Part shown: one piece after another, positions 43,472 through 51,801 of the stretch | Numbering within the stretch: the first letter of the stretch is position 1 | How the letters are laid out: each line of letters starts with the position of its first letter | Source: JBGSIC01 sp041751875 | GTDB taxonomy: Bacteria; Bdellovibrionota; FAC87; UBA2466; JACKAF01 | Direction of reading: 5' to 3' | NCBI GenBank assembly: GCA_041751875.1 | Contig: JBGSIC010000010.1 | Location: 1-64,000, forward strand | Length of the DNA stretch: 64,000 nt | Translations under genes and position numbers: made by a program | The notes under the pieces: generated by a model | Databases searched by the model: none | The model's input: only the letters and a program-made list of their open reading frames with translations | Told to the model about the DNA's origin: nothing

Positions 43472-43556
43472 TGGTGCGTAGGGAGGGACTCGAACCCTCA
43501 AGCCTTGCGGCATAGGCTCCTTAGACCTACGTGTATACCAATTCCACCACCTACGC
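43472..43556 (-). tRNA. tRNA-Leu (anticodon reads AAG)
   Basis: A class II tRNA of 85 nt including encoded CCA. The acceptor stem is GCGTAGG/CCTACGC with discriminator A. The D-loop is GAATTGGTATA and the T-loop TTCGAGT. The long variable arm reads TGCCGCAAGGCTT. The anticodon stem TAGGT/GCCTA (with one U-G closing pair) leaves the loop CTAAGGA, with U33, anticodon A34-A35-G36 and G37, so it decodes CUU. An adenosine at position 34 is rare outside tRNA-Arg in bacteria. It lies 15 nt after secG on the same strand. Confidence 0.93.
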
Positions 43557-43571
43557 GTACCAAATCAAACG

Positions 43572-43898
43572 CTACTGTTTTTTCTCCTGAGTGCTTTCCG
43601 GCTTTGGTGCTTCTGCCGGCGGTGTGGCCGGTTTAGCGGGAGCCGTTGGGCTGGAAGAGATAACCGATCGTTCGGTTTCTACGATCCGAGCTCGAGTCAG
43701 GAAGAAACTTGTGGAGATAAATACGGTGGCAGCGATGGTGGTTACTTTCGTAAGAAAGTTTCCCGCGCCCTTGCTACCGAAAATACTTTGGCTGCTGCTG
43801 CCAAAACTAATCCCCATGTCCGATTTGCCGGGCTGGAGTAAAATAATCCCGATCAGGGATAAACACGCTACTAAATGCACAATCACTAAAAACGTCAC
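43572..43898 (-). CDS. secG: Preprotein translocase subunit SecG
   Basis: A 108-residue inner-membrane protein of the Sec translocon. It has two membrane segments, FLVIVHLVACLSLIGIILLQPG and the later KVTTIAATVFISTSFFLTRA, joined by the conserved loop KSDMGISFGSSSQSIFG with GNFLTK. The C-terminal tail is rich in Pro, Ala and Glu. GTG start with AAGGAG at 5 nt. It follows tpiA by 10 nt, as is common for secG next to tpiA, and precedes tRNA-Leu by 15 nt. Confidence 0.96.
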   Translation of the reverse strand: MTFLVIVHLVACLSLIGIILLQPGKSDMGISFGSSSQSIFGSKGAGNFLTKVTTIAATVFISTSFFLTRARIVETERSVISSSPTAPAKPATPPAEAPKPESTQEKKQ

Positions 43899-43908
43899 GT
43901 CGACTCCT

Positions 43909-44703
43909 TTAACTGGGCTCCGATTCTAAACCATTCTTTATCACTTGGAAAAAAATATCCGCCTCTAAACTTGCTCCACCCACCAAGAAACCGTCAATAT
44001 CACTTTGCTTCATCAACTCAGAAGCATTTCCCGGCTTCACGCTGCCCCCGTATTGGATTCGCAAGCTTTGCGCTGCTTCGGCCGAAAATTGAGTCTTCAC
44101 CCAGCCACGGATAGCTTTGTGAACTTCCTGCGCCTGCTCTGGCGTGGCGGTTTCACCCGTTCCGATCGCCCAAACTGGCTCATAAGCCACAACACAGCGG
44201 GTACTAATGTCTTGCGCCGAAAGACCCACACTTTTGAGAGTGGATAGCTGGTTTTCAACCACCGAGAGAGTCTTGCCTGCCTTGCGTTCGTCGAGCTTTT
44301 CGCCCACGCAATAAATGACTCTCAGATGTTCCCCTAGGGCCGCTTTGAAACGGCTTTGAATCAGTTCGGCATTTTCATGGAACACATGGCGGCGCTCTGA
44401 GTGGCCAAGAATCACCCAGCGGCATCCCAGCTCCTTTAGAACAGCGGGAGATATTTCCGCGGTGAAGGCCCCAGAAGCAGCCGTGCCACAGTTTTGTGCG
44501 CCCCACTGAATGGGAAACGTGCTTTCAAAATGGCGGAACACAGAAAGATGCGTTGCCGGGGGAACCACAACGACTTCGATGGCGTCGTCCTTGATGGGGG
44601 CGAGGCTTTCGGCGAGTTCCTCGAGGAAGGGAAGGGTTTCACTCACCTTCTTATTCATTTTCCAGTTGGCTGCAAAAATCGGGGTGCGTTTATCGAGATT
44701 CAC
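43909..44703 (-). CDS. tpiA: Triosephosphate isomerase
   Basis: Interconverts dihydroxyacetone phosphate and glyceraldehyde 3-phosphate. The 264-residue sequence has the catalytic Lys in AANWKMN, His in LGHSERR, Glu in VAYEPVWAIGTG and the phosphate-binding YGGSVKPGN. I start at GTG 44703, whose GTGA overlaps the TGA stop of pgk by 4 nt, the usual sign of translational coupling; GTG 44718 would add five residues. Third gene of the gap-pgk-tpiA-secG operon. Confidence 0.95.
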   Translation of the reverse strand: MNLDKRTPIFAANWKMNKKVSETLPFLEELAESLAPIKDDAIEVVVVPPATHLSVFRHFESTFPIQWGAQNCGTAASGAFTAEISPAVLKELGCRWVILGHSERRHVFHENAELIQSRFKAALGEHLRVIYCVGEKLDERKAGKTLSVVENQLSTLKSVGLSAQDISTRCVVAYEPVWAIGTGETATPEQAQEVHKAIRGWVKTQFSAEAAQSLRIQYGGSVKPGNASELMKQSDIDGFLVGGASLEADIFFQVIKNGLESEPS

Positions 44704-45926
44704 TCTTCTTGCTCCCACTCCCTCTGCCGTTCCCGTTTGGAGATCTCCAGAGCTTGAAGTCCCGGCAGGTTTTTTCCCTCTAAATATTCCAAGGTGGCAC
44801 CACCACCGGTGCTAATAAAATCAAAACGATCCTCGACGCCCGACTCGGCTACCGCCGCAGCGACATCCCCGCCGCCGGCTGTCTTAAGCGCCTTGCTGTC
44901 GGCGATGGCTCGGGCAACACTAAACGTCCCTTCCGCGAGGTAGGGTTTTTCAAAAACACCCAACGGGCCATTCCAGAAAATCGTTTCGGCTGTCTCAATG
45001 GAACCTTTGAAGAGTTCGATTGTGTTGGGCCCGATGTCCAGTCCCATTTTGTCAGCGGGAATATCGGCGACTATTTCAACATTCGGATCATCGAACGCTT
45101 TTGAAACGACGTGATCAATCGGCAGCCGCAACTTTATATTCCGTGCAGCGGCTGATTTGATGAGTCTTTCCGCTAAACCGACTTGGGCATCTTCGCACTT
45201 GCTCTTTCCCACCTCGAGCCCCTGCGCTTTGAGAAAGGCGTAAGCCATTGCCCCGCCGATGAGAAGGCTATCGATCTTAGGAAGAAAGTGCTCGATGATT
45301 CCCATTTTGTCGGAAATCTTTGCACCACCCATAATCAGCACAAAGGGGCGTCTTGGGTGAGTGCGAAGCGGCTCTAAGAACTGCAATTCTTTTTGAACGA
45401 GTAGACCAATCGCCTTTTCTTCGATCCAATGGGTGATACCCACCGTAGAGGCGTGGGCTCTGTGCATCGTGCCAAAAGCATCATTTACAAAGATGTCACC
45501 AAGTTCAGCCAGTTGAGCGGCAAACTTAGCGTTGTTTGATTCCTCACCCGCGTGAAAGCGCACATTCTCAAGAAGAAGAACATCGCCGCCTTTAAGCGTT
45601 TGAGAAAGGGCGCGAGGGCCATCACCCACGCAATCTTCCGACAGGATGACGTCTTTGTTTAAAAGTGCACTGAGTTTGACGCCCACAGGCTCCAAACTAT
45701 ATTTCGGGTTCACATGGCCATCAGGTCGGCCCAAGTGACTGGCCAAAATAACTTTGCCACCCTGCTCGACGATATAACGGATGGTATCAAGCGAAGCTTC
45801 GATGCGATTTGCATCGCCCACGACGCGCTTTCCGTTTTCCTCTTTGAGGGGCACATTGAAATCTACGCGCAGGAGGATGCGCTTTTCAGCTATGTGCAGA
45901 TCTTGAATGTTCTTATAGAAAGGCAA
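44700..45926 (-). CDS. pgk: Phosphoglycerate kinase
   Basis: Transfers the acyl phosphate of 1,3-bisphosphoglycerate to ADP. The 408 residues are near the normal length. The substrate-binding opening is LLRVDFNVPLKEENG and LASHLGRPDG, followed by MGGAKISDKMGIIEHF, the nucleotide part FWNGPLGVFE and STGGGATLEYLEG. The start is TTG 45926, directly after the gap stop. The C-terminal tail is rich in Glu and Arg and overlaps the tpiA start. Confidence 0.96.
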   Translation of the reverse strand: MPFYKNIQDLHIAEKRILLRVDFNVPLKEENGKRVVGDANRIEASLDTIRYIVEQGGKVILASHLGRPDGHVNPKYSLEPVGVKLSALLNKDVILSEDCVGDGPRALSQTLKGGDVLLLENVRFHAGEESNNAKFAAQLAELGDIFVNDAFGTMHRAHASTVGITHWIEEKAIGLLVQKELQFLEPLRTHPRRPFVLIMGGAKISDKMGIIEHFLPKIDSLLIGGAMAYAFLKAQGLEVGKSKCEDAQVGLAERLIKSAAARNIKLRLPIDHVVSKAFDDPNVEIVADIPADKMGLDIGPNTIELFKGSIETAETIFWNGPLGVFEKPYLAEGTFSVARAIADSKALKTAGGGDVAAAVAESGVEDRFDFISTGGGATLEYLEGKNLPGLQALEISKRERQREWEQEE

Positions 45927-46949
45927 TTAGTTTTTCTGTGCAATAAAGGCGGCCAGATCAAGCATTCTGCTCGAAAAGCCGCTTTCGTTGTCGTACCAGC
46001 TTAAGACCTTAATCATCGTTCCATCGACCACCATCGTGGAATCCAGATCGATGCTCGAAGAACGCGTGCTGCCGTTGAAGTCGGAAGAAACCAACGGCTC
46101 TTTTACCGCCGCCAGAATGTCTTTCATGGGGCCACTCGTGGCTGCTTTGGTAAAGGCGGCGTTGACCTCTTCGACCGTGGTTGTTTTTTCCACGTCGGCA
46201 ACGAAATCCACGAGAGAAACATTCGGGGTGGGAACACGAACGGACAAACCGGTGAGCTTGCCTTTGAGTTCCGGAATCACCAAACCTACCGCTTTCGCGG
46301 CACCCGTTGTCGTGGGAATCATATTCAGACCGGCCGCTCGCATACGACGGTAGTCGGAATGTCCCAAATCCAAGACGCGCTGATCGTTCGTGTAGGAATG
46401 AATCGTGGTCATCAGGCCGCGAGTGACGCGGAAGTTGTCATGAAGAACTTTCACGACCGGAGCTAAACAGTTCGTGGTGCAAGACGCGTTAGAGACGATG
46501 TCATTTTTCTTCGGATCGTAGGTGTCTTGGTTGATGCCAACGACGAGCGTTTTAATTTTCTCCGGATCGGAAGCCGGTGCGGAAATAATCACTTTCTTCG
46601 CCCCAGCCTGAAGATGCTTGGCCGCGTCGTCGTACTTAGTGAAAAGGCCCGTGCATTCGAGCACGACATCGACTCCCAACGCTTTCCAGGGAAGTTCGAC
46701 AGGATTACGTTGGCTAAAAACTTTTACTGGCGTGTTGTCGATCAGAAGCCCATCGGAGCTGGAACTGACATTCGCGTCCCAAGGCCCGTGAACCGAATCG
46801 TACTTTAAGAGGTGGGCATTTTTTTCGAGCTCGGTGAGGTCGTTAATTCCCACCAGTTCAAACTCGGGGCGTTTCCATAGCAGTCGGGTCGTGATGCGTC
46901 CGATTCTGCCAAAACCGTTGATAGCAATGCGAATTTTAGGTGCCGGCAT
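45927..46949 (-). CDS. gap: Glyceraldehyde-3-phosphate dehydrogenase
   Basis: Oxidises glyceraldehyde 3-phosphate with NAD to 1,3-bisphosphoglycerate. The 340-residue sequence has the NAD fold INGFGRIGR, the nucleotide-specific GINDLTE and the catalytic Cys in SNASCTTNCLAP. The phosphate-binding TGAAKAVGLVIPELKGKL and the C-terminal WYDNESGFSSRMLDL are intact. The ND in GIND points to NAD rather than NADP. Ribosome site AGAGAGG. First gene of the glycolytic operon, with its promoter in 46950-47084. Confidence 0.97.
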   Translation of the reverse strand: MPAPKIRIAINGFGRIGRITTRLLWKRPEFELVGINDLTELEKNAHLLKYDSVHGPWDANVSSSSDGLLIDNTPVKVFSQRNPVELPWKALGVDVVLECTGLFTKYDDAAKHLQAGAKKVIISAPASDPEKIKTLVVGINQDTYDPKKNDIVSNASCTTNCLAPVVKVLHDNFRVTRGLMTTIHSYTNDQRVLDLGHSDYRRMRAAGLNMIPTTTGAAKAVGLVIPELKGKLTGLSVRVPTPNVSLVDFVADVEKTTTVEEVNAAFTKAATSGPMKDILAAVKEPLVSSDFNGSTRSSSIDLDSTMVVDGTMIKVLSWYDNESGFSSRMLDLAAFIAQKN

Positions 46950-47084
46950 GGCGGTATCCTCTCTTAAAAAGTTTGGTCCTTATATATAGCCTCCCAGGCA
47001 GCTTGGCTAGTTTTTGGGGGGGGAAGTCAGAGTGGCATCTAAGGGGGGCCCGAGAGGGAGGAGAAAAGTTTATAGGGCAAGGGA

Positions 47085-47103
47085 GAGAACAAACCTTGTT
47101 CTC
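47085..47103. promoter_or_regulatory. Inverted repeat between gap and yhaM-like genes
   Basis: GAGAACAA-ACC-TTGTTCTC is a perfect 8-3-8 inverted repeat in the divergent region. It sits 17 nt before the ATG of the exoribonuclease gene and about 135 nt upstream of the gap start. It could bind a dimeric regulator of either gene or form a hairpin in the exoribonuclease mRNA. Confidence 0.5.
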
Positions 47104-47120
47104 CGGTGGCCGTTAGGGTT

Positions 47121-48134
47121 ATGACATGGAGGGCTAGAGAAAATCAGGCTAAAAGCGAGGAACGGCGTTTGATCGCAAAAACCATTTTTATCAAGGACTT
47201 AAAGGCCAAGGACACGGTCCTTTCCACCTTTCTCGTCCGCTCCAAAGAGCTTCCCTTAAATAAGAACGGTAAAGCCTACCTGGCCCTCAATCTGGGGGAT
47301 AACAGCGGGGAAATCGATTCCCGGCTTTGGGACAACGTCGAATCCGTGGCCTCGAGTTTCGAGCCGGGTGACATCATTGCGGTGGGAGGCAAGGTCAACT
47401 GCTATCAAAACCGCCTCCAGCTCATTATTCAGCACCTCACCCCGGTGCCGCCACAGGAAATCTCCTTAGACGATTTCTTACCCAAGGGCCCTGACAATTT
47501 AGAAAGCCTTTATGAAGAACTCGTCGAGGTTTTTCGGGGGCTAAAGGACCCGCATATCCGTCAGGTAGCGCTGTCCCTTTTGGAAGATCCTGAGATCGCA
47601 ACCCGGTACAAAGTTTGCCCCGCGGCGAAAACAATTCATCACGCTTTTATTGGCGGACTACTCGTTCATTCGTTACAGCTTATCAAACTTGTAGACGCCA
47701 TTTTGCCGCTTTATACGAATATCAATCGTGACCTCTTGATTTTCGGAGCCGCTTTCCACGATTTCGGAAAGATCTATGAACTTTCTTATGACGGAAGTTT
47801 TGGCTACACCGACGAAGGGCGCCTGGTGGGCCATATTACGATTGGTGCGGTTTTGGTCGACCGAAAGATTCAAGCCATTCCGGGTTTCCCTAAGGCACTA
47901 GAGTGGCAACTGAAGCATCTCATTCTCAGCCACCACGGTGAACTTGAATACGGTTCGCCGAAACGTCCTCATACTTTAGAGGCCCAAATTCTCCATCACC
48001 TGGACAACATGGATTCTAAGATCAATAGCATCCAGACGTTTATCGAATCGCAAAAGGGGGCGTCGCGTTGGACGCCGATGCACCGAGCCTATGACCAGTG
48101 CTACTTCCGCCCTGACGTACATCTCCTGCAATAA
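47121..48134 (+). CDS. YhaM-like 3'-5' exoribonuclease
   Basis: A 337-residue protein of the YhaM type: an N-terminal OB-fold nucleic-acid-binding domain (FIKDLKAKDTVLSTFLV, then YLALNLGDNSGEIDSRLW) and a C-terminal HD metal-dependent domain (HHAFIGGLLVHSLQL, AAFHDFGKIYEL, LSHHGELEYGSP). Family members trim RNA or single-stranded DNA. Start choice is uncertain: ATG 47121, TTG 47169 with GAGGAA upstream, and GTG 47106 are all in frame; the family opens close to the TTG. Confidence 0.92.
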   Translation: MTWRARENQAKSEERRLIAKTIFIKDLKAKDTVLSTFLVRSKELPLNKNGKAYLALNLGDNSGEIDSRLWDNVESVASSFEPGDIIAVGGKVNCYQNRLQLIIQHLTPVPPQEISLDDFLPKGPDNLESLYEELVEVFRGLKDPHIRQVALSLLEDPEIATRYKVCPAAKTIHHAFIGGLLVHSLQLIKLVDAILPLYTNINRDLLIFGAAFHDFGKIYELSYDGSFGYTDEGRLVGHITIGAVLVDRKIQAIPGFPKALEWQLKHLILSHHGELEYGSPKRPHTLEAQILHHLDNMDSKINSIQTFIESQKGASRWTPMHRAYDQCYFRPDVHLLQ

Positions 48135-48191
48135 AGTCTAAATCGATAGACAAACTTGGCGACTCTTTCGCTCTCCGCTAAGATATTTCCC

Positions 48192-48953
48192 ATGTCATCT
48201 GTCTATTCTGAATTTTTGCCGGTCGCTGTGGATATCGCGGAAGCAGCAGCGGAAATTGCCCGCTCTTACTTTCGCCAAGCGCTGCTCATTGAAATGAAGG
48301 CCGACTTAAGTCCCGTGACGATTGCGGACAAGAAGGCCGAAGAGAAAGTGCGCAAAGAGCTAAGCACGCATTTTCCAGATCACGGCATTGTCGGCGAGGA
48401 ATTCGGTACAGATGGCCTAGATAAAGAGTTTGTGTGGACGGTGGATCCCATCGATGGCACTCGTAGTTTCGTTCGGGGAATTCCTTTGTTCGGAACGCTT
48501 TTGGGTTTAATGCACCGCAAACGGGTGGTGTTAGGCGTGATGGTACTTCCCGTCTTGGGTGAAACCTACACCGCTGTCGAGGGCAAAGGTACTTACTGCA
48601 ACGACGAACGAGTGCATGTCTCTGCCAATAAAGACATGAAACGCGCCTTTGTCGCCTGCGGCGACGTTTCTACTTTCGAGAAAACGGGGCGCAAAAAGTA
48701 CCTCGATCGGATTAGCTCGGAAGCAGAGCTCGTTAGAGGGTATACGGACTGTTTCGGTCACTCACTTGTGATTCGAGGAGCGGTGGACGCGATGATTGAT
48801 CCTGTTGTGGCTCCCTGGGATGTGATTCCCATCGCGTGCTTAGTGAAGGAAGCGGGAGGAGTGCACTTCAACTTCGAAGGGACTTCATCCTTGGAGAGTG
48901 AAAGTTTTATCAGCTGTACGCCGGGCTTGCAGGACGTGCTGCAAGATTCATGA
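48192..48953 (+). CDS. Inositol monophosphatase family phosphatase
   Basis: A 253-residue Mg2+-dependent phosphatase of the IMPase fold. Metal-binding motifs are GEEFG, VDPIDGTRSFVRG and, near the end, APWDVIPIACLVKEAGG. The group includes inositol monophosphatase and HisN-type histidinol-phosphatase; the short loops and the DCFGHSLVIRG block lean towards the histidinol-phosphatase-like branch, but no his genes are near. The start is ATG 48192. The 3' end overlaps the convergent metalloprotease gene by 6 nt. Confidence 0.9.
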   Translation: MSSVYSEFLPVAVDIAEAAAEIARSYFRQALLIEMKADLSPVTIADKKAEEKVRKELSTHFPDHGIVGEEFGTDGLDKEFVWTVDPIDGTRSFVRGIPLFGTLLGLMHRKRVVLGVMVLPVLGETYTAVEGKGTYCNDERVHVSANKDMKRAFVACGDVSTFEKTGRKKYLDRISSEAELVRGYTDCFGHSLVIRGAVDAMIDPVVAPWDVIPIACLVKEAGGVHFNFEGTSSLESESFISCTPGLQDVLQDS

Positions 48954-50285
48954 TCGCCCACCCAGATCAAACGCAATGCGCTCTTCGATAGCGTGTTTGC
49001 AAATTGCGCAGAAGTGTTTTCGATCCTTCATCACACAATCAAGTCCAGGTTTGTGACTCTTTCCGTAAGGCGGCGTTTGCGCGTAGCCACCCCTGTAAGC
49101 ACCATAGTGTCCCGCGCTCCAGTGGGAGGCGGGAGTGGGTAAGGGGGTGGAAGCGTCGACAAACTGACTCCATTTTACGGAATTGCCATCTAAAAAAGTG
49201 ATGTTTTGCGACCAGGGTTCTTCTATCTGGGGCGCGAAGGCGAGTTCGGTTTTTCCTCCCCCTTCATACTCCTCATTCAGGCCAAAGAAGTGTCCCATCT
49301 CGTGTAGAAGCAGGTAAGTGAAGGAACTGTTTTGAGACGGGACGGCGGTGAGTTCGCGGTAGTTTCCCACACCCCAGTAGGCGCGGTCATCAATGAGAAC
49401 TAGTGGGTAGTCATACGCTACCTGACCGATCCCATCCCGGAATTTGGATTCTCGTGTGGGGTAAACAATGTGGTACCAGCGTTCCAGGTCGCCCCAATAA
49501 GGAAAATAAAGTCCTAGAAACGTGCCCCACTCCGGGATGGGCGTGCCAAGATTTTTCGCTGCTCCCAGTGTTTTCAAGGATGGCTGAAAGACGCCTCTAA
49601 ACTCCATCGACGCCAGACCAGGAAAGTTATTGCTTTCCAGTGCGGAAACCGCGCGGGCGGCATCTTGCCAGAAGGCGTTTTCCTTTGAAGCCAAATAGCC
49701 CTCGGCGTAGACAGCCATTACTAGGGAAGGCGTGGATGTGGCGGCCTTGAGAAGCTTTACCGTAGGGGGCTTTTTTGGTGCTTCAGGCGCCAGAAGAATA
49801 TCGGGAAAGAAAGAATGAGACAGCACCTTTTCCATTTTTCCGGAAGTCGGATTTTCGGCGTCCAGTTCGAAACGAACCGGAATGTGAATAAACGGAAAAC
49901 GAAAGCTCAGGGCGCGGGTGAGTTGGCGAAAGCTGGTACCTGTTCCAATGGTTTCTTGATACAGGACTTCTCCAGAGGCCGAGTCGATTATTTTTCCACG
50001 AAAACTTCCTATCGGATCAGCATGCGGCGCTCGGCGGGCTAGGGCTTCTGTGCCAGATAATTCTCTTTTGATTTGATCAACTTTGTAGACTTCGCCAGCC
50101 GCCCACGAAATGTCGACTCGGATAACTTCTGTTCCGGTGAAGTCGCGTAAAGGTGTCGCGGAGTTAAACTGACGTTTGAAGAAAGACGGGGAGTCTTTTG
50201 GAACGGCGTTGGGATCCGGGTAAGGATTCGCATTGGCGTTTAGGTGGACACCCAGAACAAGGAGAACGAGAAGAATGGGATTCAT
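48948..50285 (-). CDS. Exported M64-like zinc metallopeptidase
   Basis: A 445-residue exported protease. After a signal peptide (VLGVHLNANA) come an N-terminal beta domain and a catalytic domain with the zinc motif LLLHEMGHFFGLNEEYEGGG, where the two His and the Glu after GL match the HExxHxxGxxxE pattern of peptidase family M64 (IgA-type). Late Cys residues (DCVMKDRKHFCAIC) could form disulfides or bind metal. Its role in the cell is unknown; secretion to the periplasm or outside is predicted. Confidence 0.85.
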   Translation of the reverse strand: MNPILLVLLVLGVHLNANANPYPDPNAVPKDSPSFFKRQFNSATPLRDFTGTEVIRVDISWAAGEVYKVDQIKRELSGTEALARRAPHADPIGSFRGKIIDSASGEVLYQETIGTGTSFRQLTRALSFRFPFIHIPVRFELDAENPTSGKMEKVLSHSFFPDILLAPEAPKKPPTVKLLKAATSTPSLVMAVYAEGYLASKENAFWQDAARAVSALESNNFPGLASMEFRGVFQPSLKTLGAAKNLGTPIPEWGTFLGLYFPYWGDLERWYHIVYPTRESKFRDGIGQVAYDYPLVLIDDRAYWGVGNYRELTAVPSQNSSFTYLLLHEMGHFFGLNEEYEGGGKTELAFAPQIEEPWSQNITFLDGNSVKWSQFVDASTPLPTPASHWSAGHYGAYRGGYAQTPPYGKSHKPGLDCVMKDRKHFCAICKHAIEERIAFDLGGRS

Positions 50286-50352
50286 TAGTGTATTTTAACT
50301 GAGACTATGAGCGTTAATCGATGAAAGGTGCCCATCTACTTCCCGGCCCTCT

Positions 50353-50419
50353 GTCATTGCGAGCGGAGCGAAGCAATCTCGACGAGATTGCCACGTCGCC
50401 CTCGGCTCCTCGCAATGAC
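50353..50419. repeat. Palindromic interspersed repeat
   Basis: A 67-nt element with ends GTCATTGCGAG and CTCGCAATGAC and inner arms AGCAATCTCG and CGAGATTGCC, so the whole can fold into a long imperfect hairpin. The words GCGAGCGGAGCGAAGCAATC belong to an interspersed palindrome seen across many unrelated bacterial genomes. It lies between the M16 and M64 peptidase genes. Confidence 0.8.
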
Positions 50420-50427
50420 TGGCCTTC

Positions 50428-51801
50428 TTACCGGATGACTTGATCGGGTGTGACCACTTGCGTGATCGTCAGACGTTCTTCTTTAGGAATATTCGCCTGT
50501 TCTTGCTCGAGTTGCTTCTTGATTTCGTTTACATCCGCCACGATTGAAATCGACCAAGCTTTTGAGGGATGGTGTTTTTCGAGCATCGTCTTGAGCGAGT
50601 CATTGGAAACACCATTGAGGGTCTTGGCGTATTCTTCGGGAGTCAAAACCGGAACCCCGTACAATTCACTTCGCACGCGCATCCCCAAACGTTTGGCAGC
50701 TGAGTCAAAAGCAAAAGGGTAAGCGTTGATCGAGCTTTCTTGGGCCAAAGTAATTTCATCGGGTTTAAGGCCGTCTGCACGGTACTCTTTCCAAAGATCT
50801 GCCGTTTTCAAAATGGATTTCGCCGTGAACTCCACCGAGGGGGTCGAGTACACCATGAAAAGTCCCGGCTGCAGCGTGAGACCACCCAACGCTTGATAGG
50901 TAGACCCAATCGAGTATGTCCAGCCTAGCTTCGACCGTACGATCACAAAAAGACGAGAAACAAGAGGCTCACCTCCAAAAGAAAAGTTCCCCAGCTGAAG
51001 GGCGAAACGATCGGGATCATTCGCCGTGATCCCGGGCTGGGCCATTAACAAAGAGCCCGTGGAAGTCTTGGGTTTGTTGACGACAATAATTTCCGTTTTC
51101 GCCGGAGATTTTATCGGAATGACGGGGTTGGGCTGTCGTGTGCCCGTCGGCAGCTGTTTCCAGATGCGTTCAAAACGTTCCCGAATCTCCTTCTCTGGAA
51201 TCGGGGAGGCCACGGCCACCAGAAGATTACCCTGATGAAACGCTTCTTTGTAGCGGTTAACGACATCAGTGCGAGAAACGTTCTTCACCGTCGTCAAAGT
51301 TCCGTTCACAGGGAACTCCATCGGTGTGCCCTTGAAAATATGCTTGCGCAACGCCAAGCCACCTAAGCTTGAGTTGGCATTCTTAATATGTGCTATTCCA
51401 GCAAGCATCTCGGTTTTCAGATTGGCAAACTCCTTCTCCGGGAAAGATGGATGGATAAGCGCTTCTTCGAAGAGATCCAAAAAGGCAGAGGTGTTTTCTT
51501 TGATGACTTCGCCACCAAGATAGATCGACTCCGTAGAAGCCGACCCGCTGAGTGTGCCACCCAGTCGTTCGAGGCTATCTTGAAACTCGGAGCGCGTTTT
51601 CTTTTCCGTTCCTCTAAGAATCAAGTCTGAGAGTAGGTTCGAAACACCCGCCTTACCTTTCGGATCAAGCATCGCTCCTGAGCGAACATTGACCTCGATG
51701 GTTGTAGTGAGAAGGCTGGGATCATGTTCAAACAACAGAACAGGCTTGTCATCCGCAAGTGCCAGTACGGAAAACGTCAAAATTAAGAGGAAGATTCTCA
51801 T
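50428..51801 (-). CDS. M16 peptidase-like subunit, inactive type
   Basis: A 457-residue exported protein of the M16 fold with a signal peptide (FSVLALADDKP). The position of the zinc motif HxxEH reads VSNLLSDLILRG, so both His and the Glu are lost. The fold and the C-terminal substrate-binding half (NKPKTSTGSLLMAQPG, RSKLGWTYSIGS) are kept. Such proteins pair with an active M16B subunit to form the closed proteolytic chamber. The active partner is encoded immediately upstream with a 4-nt overlap. Confidence 0.9.
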   Translation of the reverse strand: MRIFLLILTFSVLALADDKPVLLFEHDPSLLTTTIEVNVRSGAMLDPKGKAGVSNLLSDLILRGTEKKTRSEFQDSLERLGGTLSGSASTESIYLGGEVIKENTSAFLDLFEEALIHPSFPEKEFANLKTEMLAGIAHIKNANSSLGGLALRKHIFKGTPMEFPVNGTLTTVKNVSRTDVVNRYKEAFHQGNLLVAVASPIPEKEIRERFERIWKQLPTGTRQPNPVIPIKSPAKTEIIVVNKPKTSTGSLLMAQPGITANDPDRFALQLGNFSFGGEPLVSRLFVIVRSKLGWTYSIGSTYQALGGLTLQPGLFMVYSTPSVEFTAKSILKTADLWKEYRADGLKPDEITLAQESSINAYPFAFDSAAKRLGMRVRSELYGVPVLTPEEYAKTLNGVSNDSLKTMLEKHHPSKAWSISIVADVNEIKKQLEQEQANIPKEERLTITQVVTPDQVIR

